Positions 48,039-57,776 of a stretch of DNA of 64,000 nucleotides are shown one piece after another. The position numbers and the translations under genes were made by a program. This DNA is from Candidatus Woesearchaeota archaeon (lineage in GTDB: Archaea > Nanobdellota > Nanobdellia > Woesearchaeales > UBA525). Positions within the stretch are counted from its first letter, which is position 1; each line of letters opens with the position of its first letter. The stretch spans positions 1-64,000 of the forward strand of contig JAPPOH010000013.1 of assembly GCA_028818155.1 (NCBI GenBank), read 5' to 3'. The notes beneath the pieces are model-generated. The model worked only from the letters and a program-made list of their open reading frames with translations, had not been told where the DNA came from and ran no database searches.

Positions 48039-48785
48039 TTAGATCATGTCAAGTATTGTTGCGAGTTTCTTGACTTTCCCGAACGCTCGAATCTCATCTT
48101 CCTGCACGAAGACGTCGAAATTTCCGTACGTTGTAATCATCGGGCTAATCGTATCTGTACTCAGAATGTCAGAGCCATGCGTGATGGTGGAAAAGCTCGG
48201 GAGGACGAGGAGTTGGCTCTTCTTATACTTCCCATCAAGGAAACACTTGTACGTTTCCTTTCTGATACCATCGTGTAAGGTGATCGCGGGGTGGACGTGC
48301 CCGATGATGTAGCACGCAGCCTCTTCTTCTGGTAGCTCATGTCCATGCAGAATATGGACAGCTCCTACTGTGTGCGTGTCAACGAATGGAACGCCTGATT
48401 TCTCTGCAAGCACGTGCGTCATCGTGTCATGGTTCCCTTTCACGATCACAATCTCCACTTGTTTCTTGAGTTCTTCGAGGAGGTGCATGATGTCTCGCCA
48501 TTCTTGTCCAGAGATGCGGCCGAACTCGTGCTTCACATCGCCGTTAATGACGAGCTTTGTTGCGCCACTCTCCTTGATAATCTCTTTGAGGAGCTTGAGC
48601 ATCCGCACTTCCTGGCCATACTCGATGTTATGGCCCATGGCGCGGAGTTGTTGCTCATAGCCGAGGTGTGTGTCTGAGATCACGAGTGTTTGTTCTTGTG
48701 GCAAGAAAATACTGTTCTCGTAGAAATGGACGGTGTCTGAGACGATATATGGCTCCATACGAGGATGAAACAATGAAGGGTTCAA
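48039..48785 (-). CDS. Metallophosphoesterase
   Basis: LVISDTHLGYE; VINGDVKHEFG; VKGNHDT; HGHELP; GHVHP. Confidence 0.92.
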   Translation of the reverse strand: MNPSLFHPRMEPYIVSDTVHFYENSIFLPQEQTLVISDTHLGYEQQLRAMGHNIEYGQEVRMLKLLKEIIKESGATKLVINGDVKHEFGRISGQEWRDIMHLLEELKKQVEIVIVKGNHDTMTHVLAEKSGVPFVDTHTVGAVHILHGHELPEEEAACYIIGHVHPAITLHDGIRKETYKCFLDGKYKKSQLLVLPSFSTITHGSDILSTDTISPMITTYGNFDVFVQEDEIRAFGKVKKLATILDMI

Positions 48786-48815
48786 AAACCCTCGTATAAG
48801 AAATGCTAAAAAGAA

Positions 48816-49397
48816 TTAAGCAGAAGCCTTGACTTTTCGCTTTTTCGGCTTCGCTTTGTTGAGCTGCTTCTCGAGTTCAGCAATACGCTCGGACAAAAAC
48901 TCCTTCGTCCTCGTATTATCCTGCTCTTGCAAGATGATACCACATTCAGCGCACTTGAAGTTCATCTCCATCGCTTCGTCAAACGTGGCGCGCATGCACG
49001 CACGAGTACAGATGTAGTACTGTCCAGCACTCTCTGCCGTGAGACGATTGTGCAAGTTCTCAAGTTTGTTCTCAAGAATCTTGAACTTCAGGTGTGGCAC
49101 CATATGGTCGTTAAAGTCCCAGTAGCAAATGTACCATCCCTTGATGCGATCCTTCTTTCGTAAGAATCGCACGATATTGTGCTCTAAGAGTAAGTAGAGG
49201 ATATTCCTCACTTCATTGATTTCCATCTCGAGCTCTTCTGCGATGATGAACTCGCTGATCTTCTCTTTTCCTGTGAGGAAGTCGATAATAGGTATCGCGT
49301 GTTCCCCCACAAGTTCAGAGACGACAAGCTGGACATCGCTCAGCTCCTTTGACATTTGTGCTAGTTTTGGCATTCTCAATCCCCCCGAATTGGTCAT
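48816..49397 (-). CDS. tfe: Transcription factor TFE
   Basis: N-terminal wHTH and C-terminal CTRACMRATFDEAMEMNFKCAECG zinc ribbon. Confidence 0.93.
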   Translation of the reverse strand: MTNSGGLRMPKLAQMSKELSDVQLVVSELVGEHAIPIIDFLTGKEKISEFIIAEELEMEINEVRNILYLLLEHNIVRFLRKKDRIKGWYICYWDFNDHMVPHLKFKILENKLENLHNRLTAESAGQYYICTRACMRATFDEAMEMNFKCAECGIILQEQDNTRTKEFLSERIAELEKQLNKAKPKKRKVKASA

Positions 49398-49503
49398 CGT
49401 GATAGTTATTTGCGCAGGAATTGGTCACAACGTTACATACGCAACAAATGTGCAACCCCCGCAAGCTATACAACGGTATTTACCCTATTTAAAGTTAACG
49501 GAT

Positions 49504-49734
49504 TTACTGCTCTAAGCAATCACCATCAGACAACACGCGCGCACCAGCACAGTTCGCCGCACACGCGTTTTCATACGTCCGCGCAACATTATCCTTCACT
49601 GCGCACACCGCCTGTCCTTCACAGAAATCACACGGATCGTACACCACGTTTGCCGTCGGCATCCCTTGTGTGAAACCAAACAACGCGACCACAACAACAA
49701 AGCCTGCAATCGAGGCGATCATCCAGTTCTCCAT
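49504..49734 (-). CDS. Membrane-anchored Kazal-like domain protein
   Basis: N-terminal TM; CDFCEGQAVCAVKDNVARTYENACAANCAGARVLSDGDC. Confidence 0.65.
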   Translation of the reverse strand: MENWMIASIAGFVVVVALFGFTQGMPTANVVYDPCDFCEGQAVCAVKDNVARTYENACAANCAGARVLSDGDCLEQ

Positions 49735-49764
49735 GCTGCATCTTCTCCTATTGAGTATTTAACC

Positions 49765-50217
49765 TTATGGAATTCTCGTGAGGTGTTTTGACCAAAACTC
49801 CTGCTCCTCGTCATCTTCTTCCACAATATCCGCAGGCGGGCCATCAATCTGCTCTTCCTCCTGCACTTCCTCCGGCTCAGGCTCCTCCACACTGTCCATC
49901 ACGAGAATCTTATCTTTGATCTGCTTCTGGATATCACTCAGTTTGCCCGCTTCAATCTGCTGAGGCGCCCATTGTAGTTCTAAGCCATCATCCTCTCTCC
50001 GTGCAAGGATGTCAATCCTCGGGGCATCTCCCAGACGGAAGATGATATTCGTGCCCTGTGCTTGGAGTTTCTCGAATAATAATGAAGAGGTCACGTTCGC
50101 CAATGTTCCCACGAGTGCGACATCGGAGATCGTCTCCGAGTGCATGGTGAAGCGGACGTGGCCGTTCACCGCCCCTTTTGCAGGGATTTCCTCCGTGAAA
50201 ATAGGCGTTTCAAGCAT
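49765..50217 (-). CDS. Hypothetical protein (start refined to MLETPIFT)
   Basis: ORF with acidic tail. Confidence 0.55.
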   Translation of the reverse strand: MLETPIFTEEIPAKGAVNGHVRFTMHSETISDVALVGTLANVTSSLLFEKLQAQGTNIIFRLGDAPRIDILARREDDGLELQWAPQQIEAGKLSDIQKQIKDKILVMDSVEEPEPEEVQEEEQIDGPPADIVEEDDEEQEFWSKHLTRIP

Positions 50218-51262
50218 GTTTGTACTCCTTGTATTTTTTCGCGAGCTCCATGATATCCGTTCCTTCAAAGAAGGCATGTAATTTCGGGTTCTGCCCGATG
50301 TTCTTCGCGAGCTCCTCTGGCTGCTCCAAGAGCCAGGTCCTGAGTCCTTCATTCCCATCGATGAACTTAAAGAGTTCCTCTTGCGTCATGTCCTTCGCAG
50401 CACGCTCAAGGGGCGTATTCCGTTCTTCTTGTCTCCTGAGCGCGACGGAGAGCGCATTAATATCCACACCCTCGAACAGTTTCTTGAGTTTTTCTGATTG
50501 CTCAATGTATGCTGCCACTTGGCTCGGTTCAGCGATGATCAGCTTCTTGAGCTCAGGGTTGTCTGCCAAGAGCGATTCAACTGCGTCATTCTTGTTCTCG
50601 AACTCCAGGACGTTTCCCGTTGCCTCTTCCAGTGACTCCTGCTGCACAGGACGTGTACGCTCCGAGGCTTCCGGCTGTGCTTGTTCCTGAAGCACATCCT
50701 CTTGCATAGGTGCAGCTTCTGGTGGAGTTTCCTGTGGCTCCGGCGGTTGCGCGTCTCCGAGAAGATCTCCTCGTCCAAGTTGTGCGAGCGCCTGCTGCGT
50801 CGCCTGCTCGAAAAAACCTGTGAGAGCGACCGCATCCGGCTGCTCTTTATTCCTCTCAGGCTCGAGAATATTCAACCCATCCCCATCATCTCTCGGGATA
50901 AGATGGAGCATCAAATGCGGTGCTTGCTGTCCTGCAGCATAGCCAGAGGCTGCGAAGACCGTCACGTATTTCTTCACGAGCACATCTCTAAGGATAGCGC
51001 TCAACTTCGCAGTTAACTCGAACAATTCTTGTAAGTGGCTCGGCGGCAGCAATGGGAGGATGGGCACGTGTTCTTTGGGCATCAGCAGAATGTGCCCTGC
51101 GACCGCCGGTCGAATGTCCAAGATAGCGAGAAACCTGTCATTCTCAAAGACTTTCTTGCCCTCCATCTCGCCCTTCACGATCCGGCAGAAAATGCAGTTT
51201 TTCTTCTGTTCTTCGAGCATCTGCTCCTGCGTCATCTGCTCCTGTGTTACTTCCTCAGCCAT
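50210..51262 (-). CDS. HIT-domain protein with long C-terminal extension
   Basis: CIFCRIVKGEMEGKKVFENDRFLAILDIRPAVAGHILLMPKEHV; APHLMLHLIPR. Confidence 0.88.
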   Translation of the reverse strand: MAEEVTQEQMTQEQMLEEQKKNCIFCRIVKGEMEGKKVFENDRFLAILDIRPAVAGHILLMPKEHVPILPLLPPSHLQELFELTAKLSAILRDVLVKKYVTVFAASGYAAGQQAPHLMLHLIPRDDGDGLNILEPERNKEQPDAVALTGFFEQATQQALAQLGRGDLLGDAQPPEPQETPPEAAPMQEDVLQEQAQPEASERTRPVQQESLEEATGNVLEFENKNDAVESLLADNPELKKLIIAEPSQVAAYIEQSEKLKKLFEGVDINALSVALRRQEERNTPLERAAKDMTQEELFKFIDGNEGLRTWLLEQPEELAKNIGQNPKLHAFFEGTDIMELAKKYKEYKHA

Positions 51263-51288
51263 TGAGAGGTGCTCTGAGAAATCAGTAT

Positions 51289-51939
51289 TTAAATGCTCTT
51301 GATCTTGTACTTCTTAATATTCAAGCACGCACTCTTGCCACCTTTCAAGTGCGCAGCGTGCGCTTCATCGATCACTTCGATCGCCTCATCGCAATCTGAT
51401 ACAATGTGGATCATCCCAAGGTCCTTCTCATCCATGAGCTTACGCTTCAGGGGCCACTTCTTCACCCACTCAATGAGTTCCGCCCACTGATCACCAAGAA
51501 GGATGATCGGTGTCTTGCACGCGTGCTTCACTTGCACGAGCTGCCACGTATAGAATAATTCGAGTGCCGTGCCGATTCCACCTGGCGCAACCACCACTAC
51601 ATTCGCGAGCGAGATGAACGTGTCCAGCCTGTCAGAGAAGCGCTCGAACTCTTCCTTGACGTCAAGGTGCTTGCTATCCCGCTGCTCAAGCGGCAGTTTA
51701 ATCTGTAAGCCTATCTCGTGCGAGTCATTGTCACCTTTCCCCGCATGATGGCCTGCCATCGCAGCCTCCATGAGGCCAGGGCCTCCTCCTGTGACAACAT
51801 CAAAGCCGCGCTCGCCAATCATTTTTGCCAGGCGGAAGATCCGTTGATGTTCGGGCGTCTCTTCTTGTAACCTGGCTGAGCCGTAAATCACAACGCGAAA
51901 ATGATGTTCATGCGCTTCATCAACCAACTTTTCTGGCAT
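51289..51939 (-). CDS. LOG/TIGR00730-like Rossmann protein
   Basis: VVTGGGPGLMEAAMAG; VVVAPGGIGTALELFYTWQL. Confidence 0.9.
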   Translation of the reverse strand: MPEKLVDEAHEHHFRVVIYGSARLQEETPEHQRIFRLAKMIGERGFDVVTGGGPGLMEAAMAGHHAGKGDNDSHEIGLQIKLPLEQRDSKHLDVKEEFERFSDRLDTFISLANVVVVAPGGIGTALELFYTWQLVQVKHACKTPIILLGDQWAELIEWVKKWPLKRKLMDEKDLGMIHIVSDCDEAIEVIDEAHAAHLKGGKSACLNIKKYKIKSI

Positions 51940-52006
51940 AGTGTTCTCCCATATGCTGCGTTTATAAAGGTATTCCTATATAAATCACCGCCATCTCCTG
52001 CCCCGC

Positions 52007-52999
52007 ATGAAGATCACACCCGAGATGCTTTCCTCAGAGAATCCTATTCCGCAAGAAGTGGAGTTCAAGGACGCGTTCATCGAACGCTACAAGGAACTCT
52101 TAGGTGATGACTTTGATGAGTTTCTGAAGTATTCGCTCACATACGCGCGGAAAGCGATCCGCGTGAACACGCTGAAGATCAGTGTTGCTGACCTCAAAAA
52201 GAAGCTGGAAAACGATTTCGAGCTCACGCCAGTACCCTGGTGTAAAGAAGGGTTCTGGATCAAATACAAGCATGGCGATCGCTTTGACATTGGCAATCTG
52301 CCGGAGCACCAGCTCGGGTATTTCTACGTGCAGGATCCTGCTTCTATGATCCCTGCTGTCGTCCTGGATCCGCAGCCTGGTGATCTCGTCTTGGACATGT
52401 GTGCCGCTCCCGGGAGCAAGACGACGCAAATGGCTGCGATGATGCAGAATGAAGGAGTGATTATCGCGAATGACGTGGCTGCTGCTCGTCTCAAACCTTT
52501 AGGGTTGAATTTGCAGCGCTGCGGTATCGCGAATACGATTGTGACGCTCCGTTCCAATACACGCTTGCAGCCGGTGTTTGATCGTGTGTTAGTGGATGCG
52601 CCCTGTTCAGCAACAGGCACGATACGGAAGAGCCTGAAGTGCTTGCAGATGTGGTCGCCTGGGACGGTGAAGAAAATTTGTGGCGAACAACGAGGGATTC
52701 TCCGGCAGGCATGGCAGGCGCTGAAGCCTGGAGGGACGATGGTGTATAGCACGTGTACGCACGAGCCTGAAGAGAATGAAGGGATGGTCTCGTGGTTCTT
52801 AGAAAAGCATCCTGACGCGCGCGTTGAGAAAATTGACTTGGATATTCAGAGGAGTGCTGTGATTACCGATTTCCAGGGGCAGGATTACGATCAAGGAGTC
52901 CACGGAGCACTTCGGATATACCCCCAAAATAACGACTCAGAGGGCTTCTTTGTGGCGAAGCTGTCAAAGAGCGAGTGTCAGCTACAGAAAGTCCCATAG
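52007..52999 (+). CDS. NOL1/NOP2/Sun-family RNA m5C methyltransferase
   Basis: DMCAAPGSKTTQMAAMM; VDAPCSATGTIRKS; STCTHEPEENEGMV. Confidence 0.95.
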   Translation: MKITPEMLSSENPIPQEVEFKDAFIERYKELLGDDFDEFLKYSLTYARKAIRVNTLKISVADLKKKLENDFELTPVPWCKEGFWIKYKHGDRFDIGNLPEHQLGYFYVQDPASMIPAVVLDPQPGDLVLDMCAAPGSKTTQMAAMMQNEGVIIANDVAAARLKPLGLNLQRCGIANTIVTLRSNTRLQPVFDRVLVDAPCSATGTIRKSLKCLQMWSPGTVKKICGEQRGILRQAWQALKPGGTMVYSTCTHEPEENEGMVSWFLEKHPDARVEKIDLDIQRSAVITDFQGQDYDQGVHGALRIYPQNNDSEGFFVAKLSKSECQLQKVP

Positions 53000-53708
53000 G
53001 TGGTGTGCCAGTGTTCCAGATCGATACGTGCGTAGGAACTTCCCCGCTCTTGAACTGTTTCTTTGCTTTGTAAGCAGCCTCATCAGCTCTATGCCTTGCA
53101 GCTTCGAATTCCCTCATGTCTTGGACAGCCATGCCATTTTTCCAACGAGCAACACCCAAGCTCATTGTTCCCGGATATCCTGCAGTCCGTGTTTTTTGTT
53201 CATACCTTTCTGCTGCTTCATGAAGTCTGTGACTGAAATCAGAAGGCTGTGAACCGAGCAGGAGTGCTGTGAATTCATCTCCACCCGTTCTTGCGACAAT
53301 GTCGTATTCTCGAAATGCCTTAAGAAGTGCGTATGCTGCGTCTTTAAGTGCATCATCGCCAGCCTTGTGGCCATATCGGTCGTTATGGGATTTAAAATCA
53401 TCCAAGTCAGCACAAACAACAGCGATATCTCCACCTTGGCTTCTTCGTTTGTCTCTTTTTCTCTGGTGCTCTGCTCTTTGTCGAATCCCATCCTTTAACT
53501 GCCGCTCAAGACCACGTAAGTTCAAAAGGCCAGTAAGTGCATCTTCAAAGCTCTGGTCTCTGCGTTCCCTCTCTGCGTATCGCATCGCATCGAATTGTTC
53601 TGGATTCGGGCGGCTACCAGAAGGAAGCTCACATGCTGATTGATATGCTGCAAGCATTTGTTCATTTGGAAACTCTATTCCATCGAAATGTACCATTTCA
53701 CCACTCAA
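52863..53708 (-). CDS. GGDEF-domain protein (putative diguanylate cyclase)
   Basis: DLDDFKSHNDRYGHKAGDDAL; REYDIVARTGGDEF; MSLGVA. Confidence 0.93.
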   Translation of the reverse strand: MSGEMVHFDGIEFPNEQMLAAYQSACELPSGSRPNPEQFDAMRYAERERRDQSFEDALTGLLNLRGLERQLKDGIRQRAEHQRKRDKRRSQGGDIAVVCADLDDFKSHNDRYGHKAGDDALKDAAYALLKAFREYDIVARTGGDEFTALLLGSQPSDFSHRLHEAAERYEQKTRTAGYPGTMSLGVARWKNGMAVQDMREFEAARHRADEAAYKAKKQFKSGEVPTHVSIWNTGTPPMGLSVADTRSLTASPQRSPLSRYFGGISEVLRGLLDRNPAPGNR

Positions 53709-53797
53709 AAGTAACTACTTTTTAAACCTTTCTTTTTTAACTTATAAACTGTCATACATATAGCGAACGCACCCATCTATAAAAAAACTGCGGAAGA

Positions 53798-54247
53798 TTA
53801 CTTTCGCGCCTTCTCGAGCTTGCCACGCAACAACGCATCCAAGCTCTGATCATTCACCTTCACGACCTGCCACCGCACACCGGGCAAATCTCCCTTCGCA
53901 CGACCCATTGTGCCACCAATACACTCGACGACAACTTCATCGTGCTCGTCCACCATTTTGGTAGCGCCATCGTGGGGCAGGAACGCAGTGATCTGCTTCC
54001 CATTCTTAATGAGCTGAACACGTGCACACTTTCGCAACCCTGAGTTCGGCTGCTTCGCCTCCCGCTGCACCTTCTCGAGGACGATCCCCTTTGCCTGTGC
54101 AGAACCACCAAGCGGGTCAGACTTTTCCTTCAAGCCAAGAACCTTCTTACCGTACCATTTGTACTGCTTCTTGCTCTTTGCTCTGCGCGCCTTCAGCTTC
54201 TTCGCAGCATTCAAGCCACGTGCTTTTTTACTCATAGACGAGAGCAA
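53798..54247 (-). CDS. rps12: Ribosomal protein uS12
   Basis: [50 protein letters not shown]. Confidence 0.97.
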   Translation of the reverse strand: MLSSMSKKARGLNAAKKLKARRAKSKKQYKWYGKKVLGLKEKSDPLGGSAQAKGIVLEKVQREAKQPNSGLRKCARVQLIKNGKQITAFLPHDGATKMVDEHDEVVVECIGGTMGRAKGDLPGVRWQVVKVNDQSLDALLRGKLEKARK

Positions 54248-54274
54248 CTAGAAGTGCTTTAAAAAGGTTCCGGA

Positions 54275-54685
54275 TTAGAGAATGCCAGCAACGAGAAGAA
54301 CAACCACGATGGTGACGACGACAACAAGCACTCCAAGTCCGACTATCGGATCGAATTTTCCTTTTCTTCCCATTTCCAACACATGTACCTTGTCTTCAAG
54401 TTTATAAACTTTTGTCGCCAAATCGAATCGTTCTGTAAGATACTGCATCTCTTTCGTTACTTTTCGCTGTCGTTTCGTCAATACGGAAAATCGTTCCCCC
54501 ATCTGCTGGAATTGTAGAATAAGTAGCAGTACAGCAATGAAGAAAATCGAGAGGAGCAGTATCGGCGTTCTGAATTCATCTGACACAATGGCCGCAATAC
54601 CTACAACTAAACTACCAAGTGTGATGAGCAATGAAACCACACCATACCTTGTTTCCAGAAAAAGAGAGAATGCGTCATCCTTCAA
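54275..54685 (-). CDS. Hypothetical membrane protein
   Basis: Three hydrophobic segments. Confidence 0.6.
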   Translation of the reverse strand: MKDDAFSLFLETRYGVVSLLITLGSLVVGIAAIVSDEFRTPILLLSIFFIAVLLLILQFQQMGERFSVLTKRQRKVTKEMQYLTERFDLATKVYKLEDKVHVLEMGRKGKFDPIVGLGVLVVVVTIVVVLLVAGIL

Positions 54686-54763
54686 ATGACTGTCGACACG
54701 AAACCCGGAATCTTTCCGGATGACTCCGGAAAAACTATAAAGAAATCACAATCCTAAAAAGCA

Positions 54764-55693
54764 ATGCGCGTCCTCATCATCACACCAAAATATTATCCGA
54801 CCATTTCCGGAAATACCGAGAGCGTCGCGAGAATCTCGCAAGGACTACAGGCGCTTGGCGTGCAGACAACAGTGATTACACCAGCGCAATACACGAAAGA
54901 GCTCGAAGAGAACGCAGATCTCGTCCACATCTTCCACGCAACCAAAGGATACGTACCCACAAGAAAACCATACATCGTTTCACTCACAGGCACCGACATG
55001 AACGTGCACGCATTCCAAGAAGACAAACATGAACTCCTCAAGGAAAGTATCAACAACTCGCAGCACATCACGACATATGAGCCACGAGACTTCACGCAGC
55101 TCACAGATATCGGCTGTATTTTACCCCCACACACCACCATCCCAAAATCAGTCACACTCCCAGAGAGCACATTCGATGTCCGAACACACTTTAACATTCC
55201 AAAAGAGCATACACTCTTCCTCCTCATCGCAGCAATCAGAGAGGTGAAAGATCCATTGTACGCAGTCACAGAACTCGAACAGCTCGAGAACAAAACACTT
55301 CTCATTCTCGGTGAAGTACACGATGAAACGCTCCACCAACAGATCAAACGTCCCTGGGTAATCGTTGGGAAACTTCCCCACGAGCATATGTACGCAGCGT
55401 ACGAGGCAGCTGATATCGTCCTCAACACATCAGACAGCGAGAGTTGTGCGAATGCAGTGATTGAAGCAATGTTCATGGAAAAGCAGCTCTTCGTTGCAGA
55501 TGTACCAGGAAATCAGCACGTACCCAAGAACAGACGCTTTGAAAAAGTACAGGGAGCACTCGCAAAAATACTCGAAACGCTTCCTCCAATCAACTACGGC
55601 GGGAAGTTTCCGACACAGGAAGCGGAAGCACGAGCATACAAAAAAGTATACGAGCACGTTATGCGTTCCCTTTCTCACAGTGCTGCCACATGA
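54764..55693 (+). CDS. GT4-like glycosyltransferase
   Basis: TPKYYPTISGNTESVARISQGLQ; VIVGKLPHEHMYAAYEAADIVLNTSDSESCANAVIEAM. Confidence 0.88.
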   Translation: MRVLIITPKYYPTISGNTESVARISQGLQALGVQTTVITPAQYTKELEENADLVHIFHATKGYVPTRKPYIVSLTGTDMNVHAFQEDKHELLKESINNSQHITTYEPRDFTQLTDIGCILPPHTTIPKSVTLPESTFDVRTHFNIPKEHTLFLLIAAIREVKDPLYAVTELEQLENKTLLILGEVHDETLHQQIKRPWVIVGKLPHEHMYAAYEAADIVLNTSDSESCANAVIEAMFMEKQLFVADVPGNQHVPKNRRFEKVQGALAKILETLPPINYGGKFPTQEAEARAYKKVYEHVMRSLSHSAAT

Positions 55694-56423
55694 ACTCAAA
55701 GTACTTCCGGTAGCCCTCTGCGATTTGCTTGCTCATCACAACAACCACTAACGGCTCTTCCCCCCAGTACATCGAGGCAACTTTGTTCCCATAAATTTCA
55801 ATCGAGCACGTTGATGTGAACCCCTTCGGTAGGAATCGGTACTTGTTCCCCTTCAAAATCTTCGTGATACGATGATTCGGATGCTTTGGATCTTTCAAAT
55901 CATGGTAGAAAATGTGCTTGTACGAAATACCCTTCGCGATGCGCTCACGTTCCATTTTTGGGAGAAAGTATTGCAAGCGCGGATCAAGCCAATTCCCCCT
56001 GCCACCAAGCACTAAGAGGTCTTCGCCTTCTCGAATCATATCTAAGTAGAACGTCTTGATCGCCTCGATACCCTTCAAGACGAGCGTCTGCTCATCGGGT
56101 GCTTGTGCACCGAACTTCGCAGTCATAGATGGCATCGCTTGCTCCAGTAAGTCAGTTTTCTCACGGAGCATGTCCCCAAGTCGCTGCGGATGGATTGCTG
56201 TGAAGTGACTGATCCCTTTCTCTTTCGTTTCAGAACAGAGCCCCTTCTCCTTGAGCGTCTTGATCGTATCATACACATTCCTTCGTTGAATCTTTGCCTC
56301 GAGTGCTATGTTGTTTGCTTTCGTCGCTCCAAGTGTGAGGAGTGCTTCGTACACTTTCGCTTCATTGTGCGTGAGGCCGAGTTGCTCTAACATCTCTTGG
56401 TACATTGTGGTGATAAAAAACAC
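55659..56423 (-). CDS. TrmB-family transcriptional regulator
   Basis: LGLTHNEAKVYEALLTLGATKANNIALEAKIQRRNVYDTIKTLKEKGL. Confidence 0.92.
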   Translation of the reverse strand: MFFITTMYQEMLEQLGLTHNEAKVYEALLTLGATKANNIALEAKIQRRNVYDTIKTLKEKGLCSETKEKGISHFTAIHPQRLGDMLREKTDLLEQAMPSMTAKFGAQAPDEQTLVLKGIEAIKTFYLDMIREGEDLLVLGGRGNWLDPRLQYFLPKMERERIAKGISYKHIFYHDLKDPKHPNHRITKILKGNKYRFLPKGFTSTCSIEIYGNKVASMYWGEEPLVVVVMSKQIAEGYRKYFEFMWQHCEKGNA

Positions 56424-56489
56424 CGCACATATATAAATATTAGTCTTTATTTTTATTCACTGTTGAGTAATACTCATCGGAGGGGTAAC

Positions 56490-56888
56490 ATGGAACCACT
56501 ACAATACGCGACATGGGCAACAACACAAGGGGGCTTACTCGTTCCACGGTCAGAAAAATTTCCCATACAAATGAGTAAAAGTGACGCAACAGCCTATCCG
56601 CTCCTCTTGTATGAACAGAACAAGTTCGGTGCAGAGATCATTCGATTTGGTGCCGAAGAACGTGTTGCACGCCACACACATAAAGGGGATCACATCCTCC
56701 TCGTCACGAAAGGAGAAGGCGTGTTGGGATACGGTACATCCGAACACCCAATCAGCGCAGGTATGGCGTACCTTGTGCCAGGAAGCGTTCCACACTCAAT
56801 TGATGCGACAACTGAATTAGCACTCATTGCAATCGGCAACGACCATAGACCTGCAGACAGTTCCAGGCGCCTCGATCTTGTGGAGTGA
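56490..56888 (+). CDS. Cupin-domain protein (start refined)
   Basis: VARHTHKGDHILLVTKGEGVLGYG...ISAGMAYLVPGSVPHSIDA. Confidence 0.8.
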   Translation: MEPLQYATWATTQGGLLVPRSEKFPIQMSKSDATAYPLLLYEQNKFGAEIIRFGAEERVARHTHKGDHILLVTKGEGVLGYGTSEHPISAGMAYLVPGSVPHSIDATTELALIAIGNDHRPADSSRRLDLVE

Positions 56889-56892
56889 TCAT

Positions 56893-57585
56893 ATGCAACT
56901 CGAAGTAGAAGCATATAAGGACTTCAGAATTGTCAGGGGCGATCGTATCCCAGGAGGAGTGAAGCGGCTCGCATTTGAGAGCTACCTTACAGGTGTACAA
57001 GAAGAAGAGGTTGCGTGCGCTGTGCAAGTACAAGGGCACTCACAACTCGCACTCGGACTCGCAGCCCAAGCACACAGAAAGTCCTGCACACTATTCTATG
57101 CAGAACCCGAGACAAACACATACGTCTACGATCAGACAGCCCAATTGGCAAATGTTGAAACACACTTTTTTCCACGCGTACAGAGACAATTCGACCTCGA
57201 ACCACTTGTCAACACGTACAGCAACGCGACAGGAGCGCACGCGTTTTGTATAAGCAACCCACCACCCACCTTCGTCAACAATCTTATAGATGTGGTCCGC
57301 ACCATAGAGCACGAACAACCCAAAGAAGTCTGGCTCCTCTCCGGCTCTGGCACAACAGCACGCGCACTCTACGAGGTGTGGCCGGACGCACAGTACAACA
57401 TCGTCAACATGGGATTTACAGAACCAACAATTCCCGCAAGAGTCTTCAGCGTGCGAGAAGCAACACCAGAACCTGCGAGAAATCCACCACCATACCAATC
57501 AGCAACGTACTATGATGCAAAACTGTGGTATTTCGTAAAACAACATGCAAACCCCCGCGCGCTCATCTGGAACATGGCCGGCTAA
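56893..57585 (+). CDS. Short PLP-dependent enzyme-like protein, tryptophan synthase beta/ACC deaminase-like fold (start refined)
   Basis: IPGGVKRLAFESYL; VWLLSGSGTTARALYEVWPDAQYNIVNMG. Confidence 0.5.
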   Translation: MQLEVEAYKDFRIVRGDRIPGGVKRLAFESYLTGVQEEEVACAVQVQGHSQLALGLAAQAHRKSCTLFYAEPETNTYVYDQTAQLANVETHFFPRVQRQFDLEPLVNTYSNATGAHAFCISNPPPTFVNNLIDVVRTIEHEQPKEVWLLSGSGTTARALYEVWPDAQYNIVNMGFTEPTIPARVFSVREATPEPARNPPPYQSATYYDAKLWYFVKQHANPRALIWNMAG

Positions 57586-57599
57586 ATGTGCTTGAGTAG

Positions 57600-57776
57600 G
57601 TAGCAACAGAGTTGCACAGCAGTACCACTCAGTTCTCAGAAGAACAAAAAGCGAACGCATACAGAACTATCTACGAACACGTACTGCTTCAAGTGGCGCC
57701 GCCGCTGCAAGAGTCTGTCGCACTGGTTGCTGAGGTCGCTCCTCACGAACACCGTTCTGGTGGAACTCTAGTCTAA
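57600..57776 (+). pseudogene. Glycosyltransferase C-terminal remnant
   Basis: No start codon; QFSEEQKANAYRTIYEHVLLQ resembles KFPTQEAEARAYKKVYEHVMRSL of the upstream GT. Confidence 0.4.
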
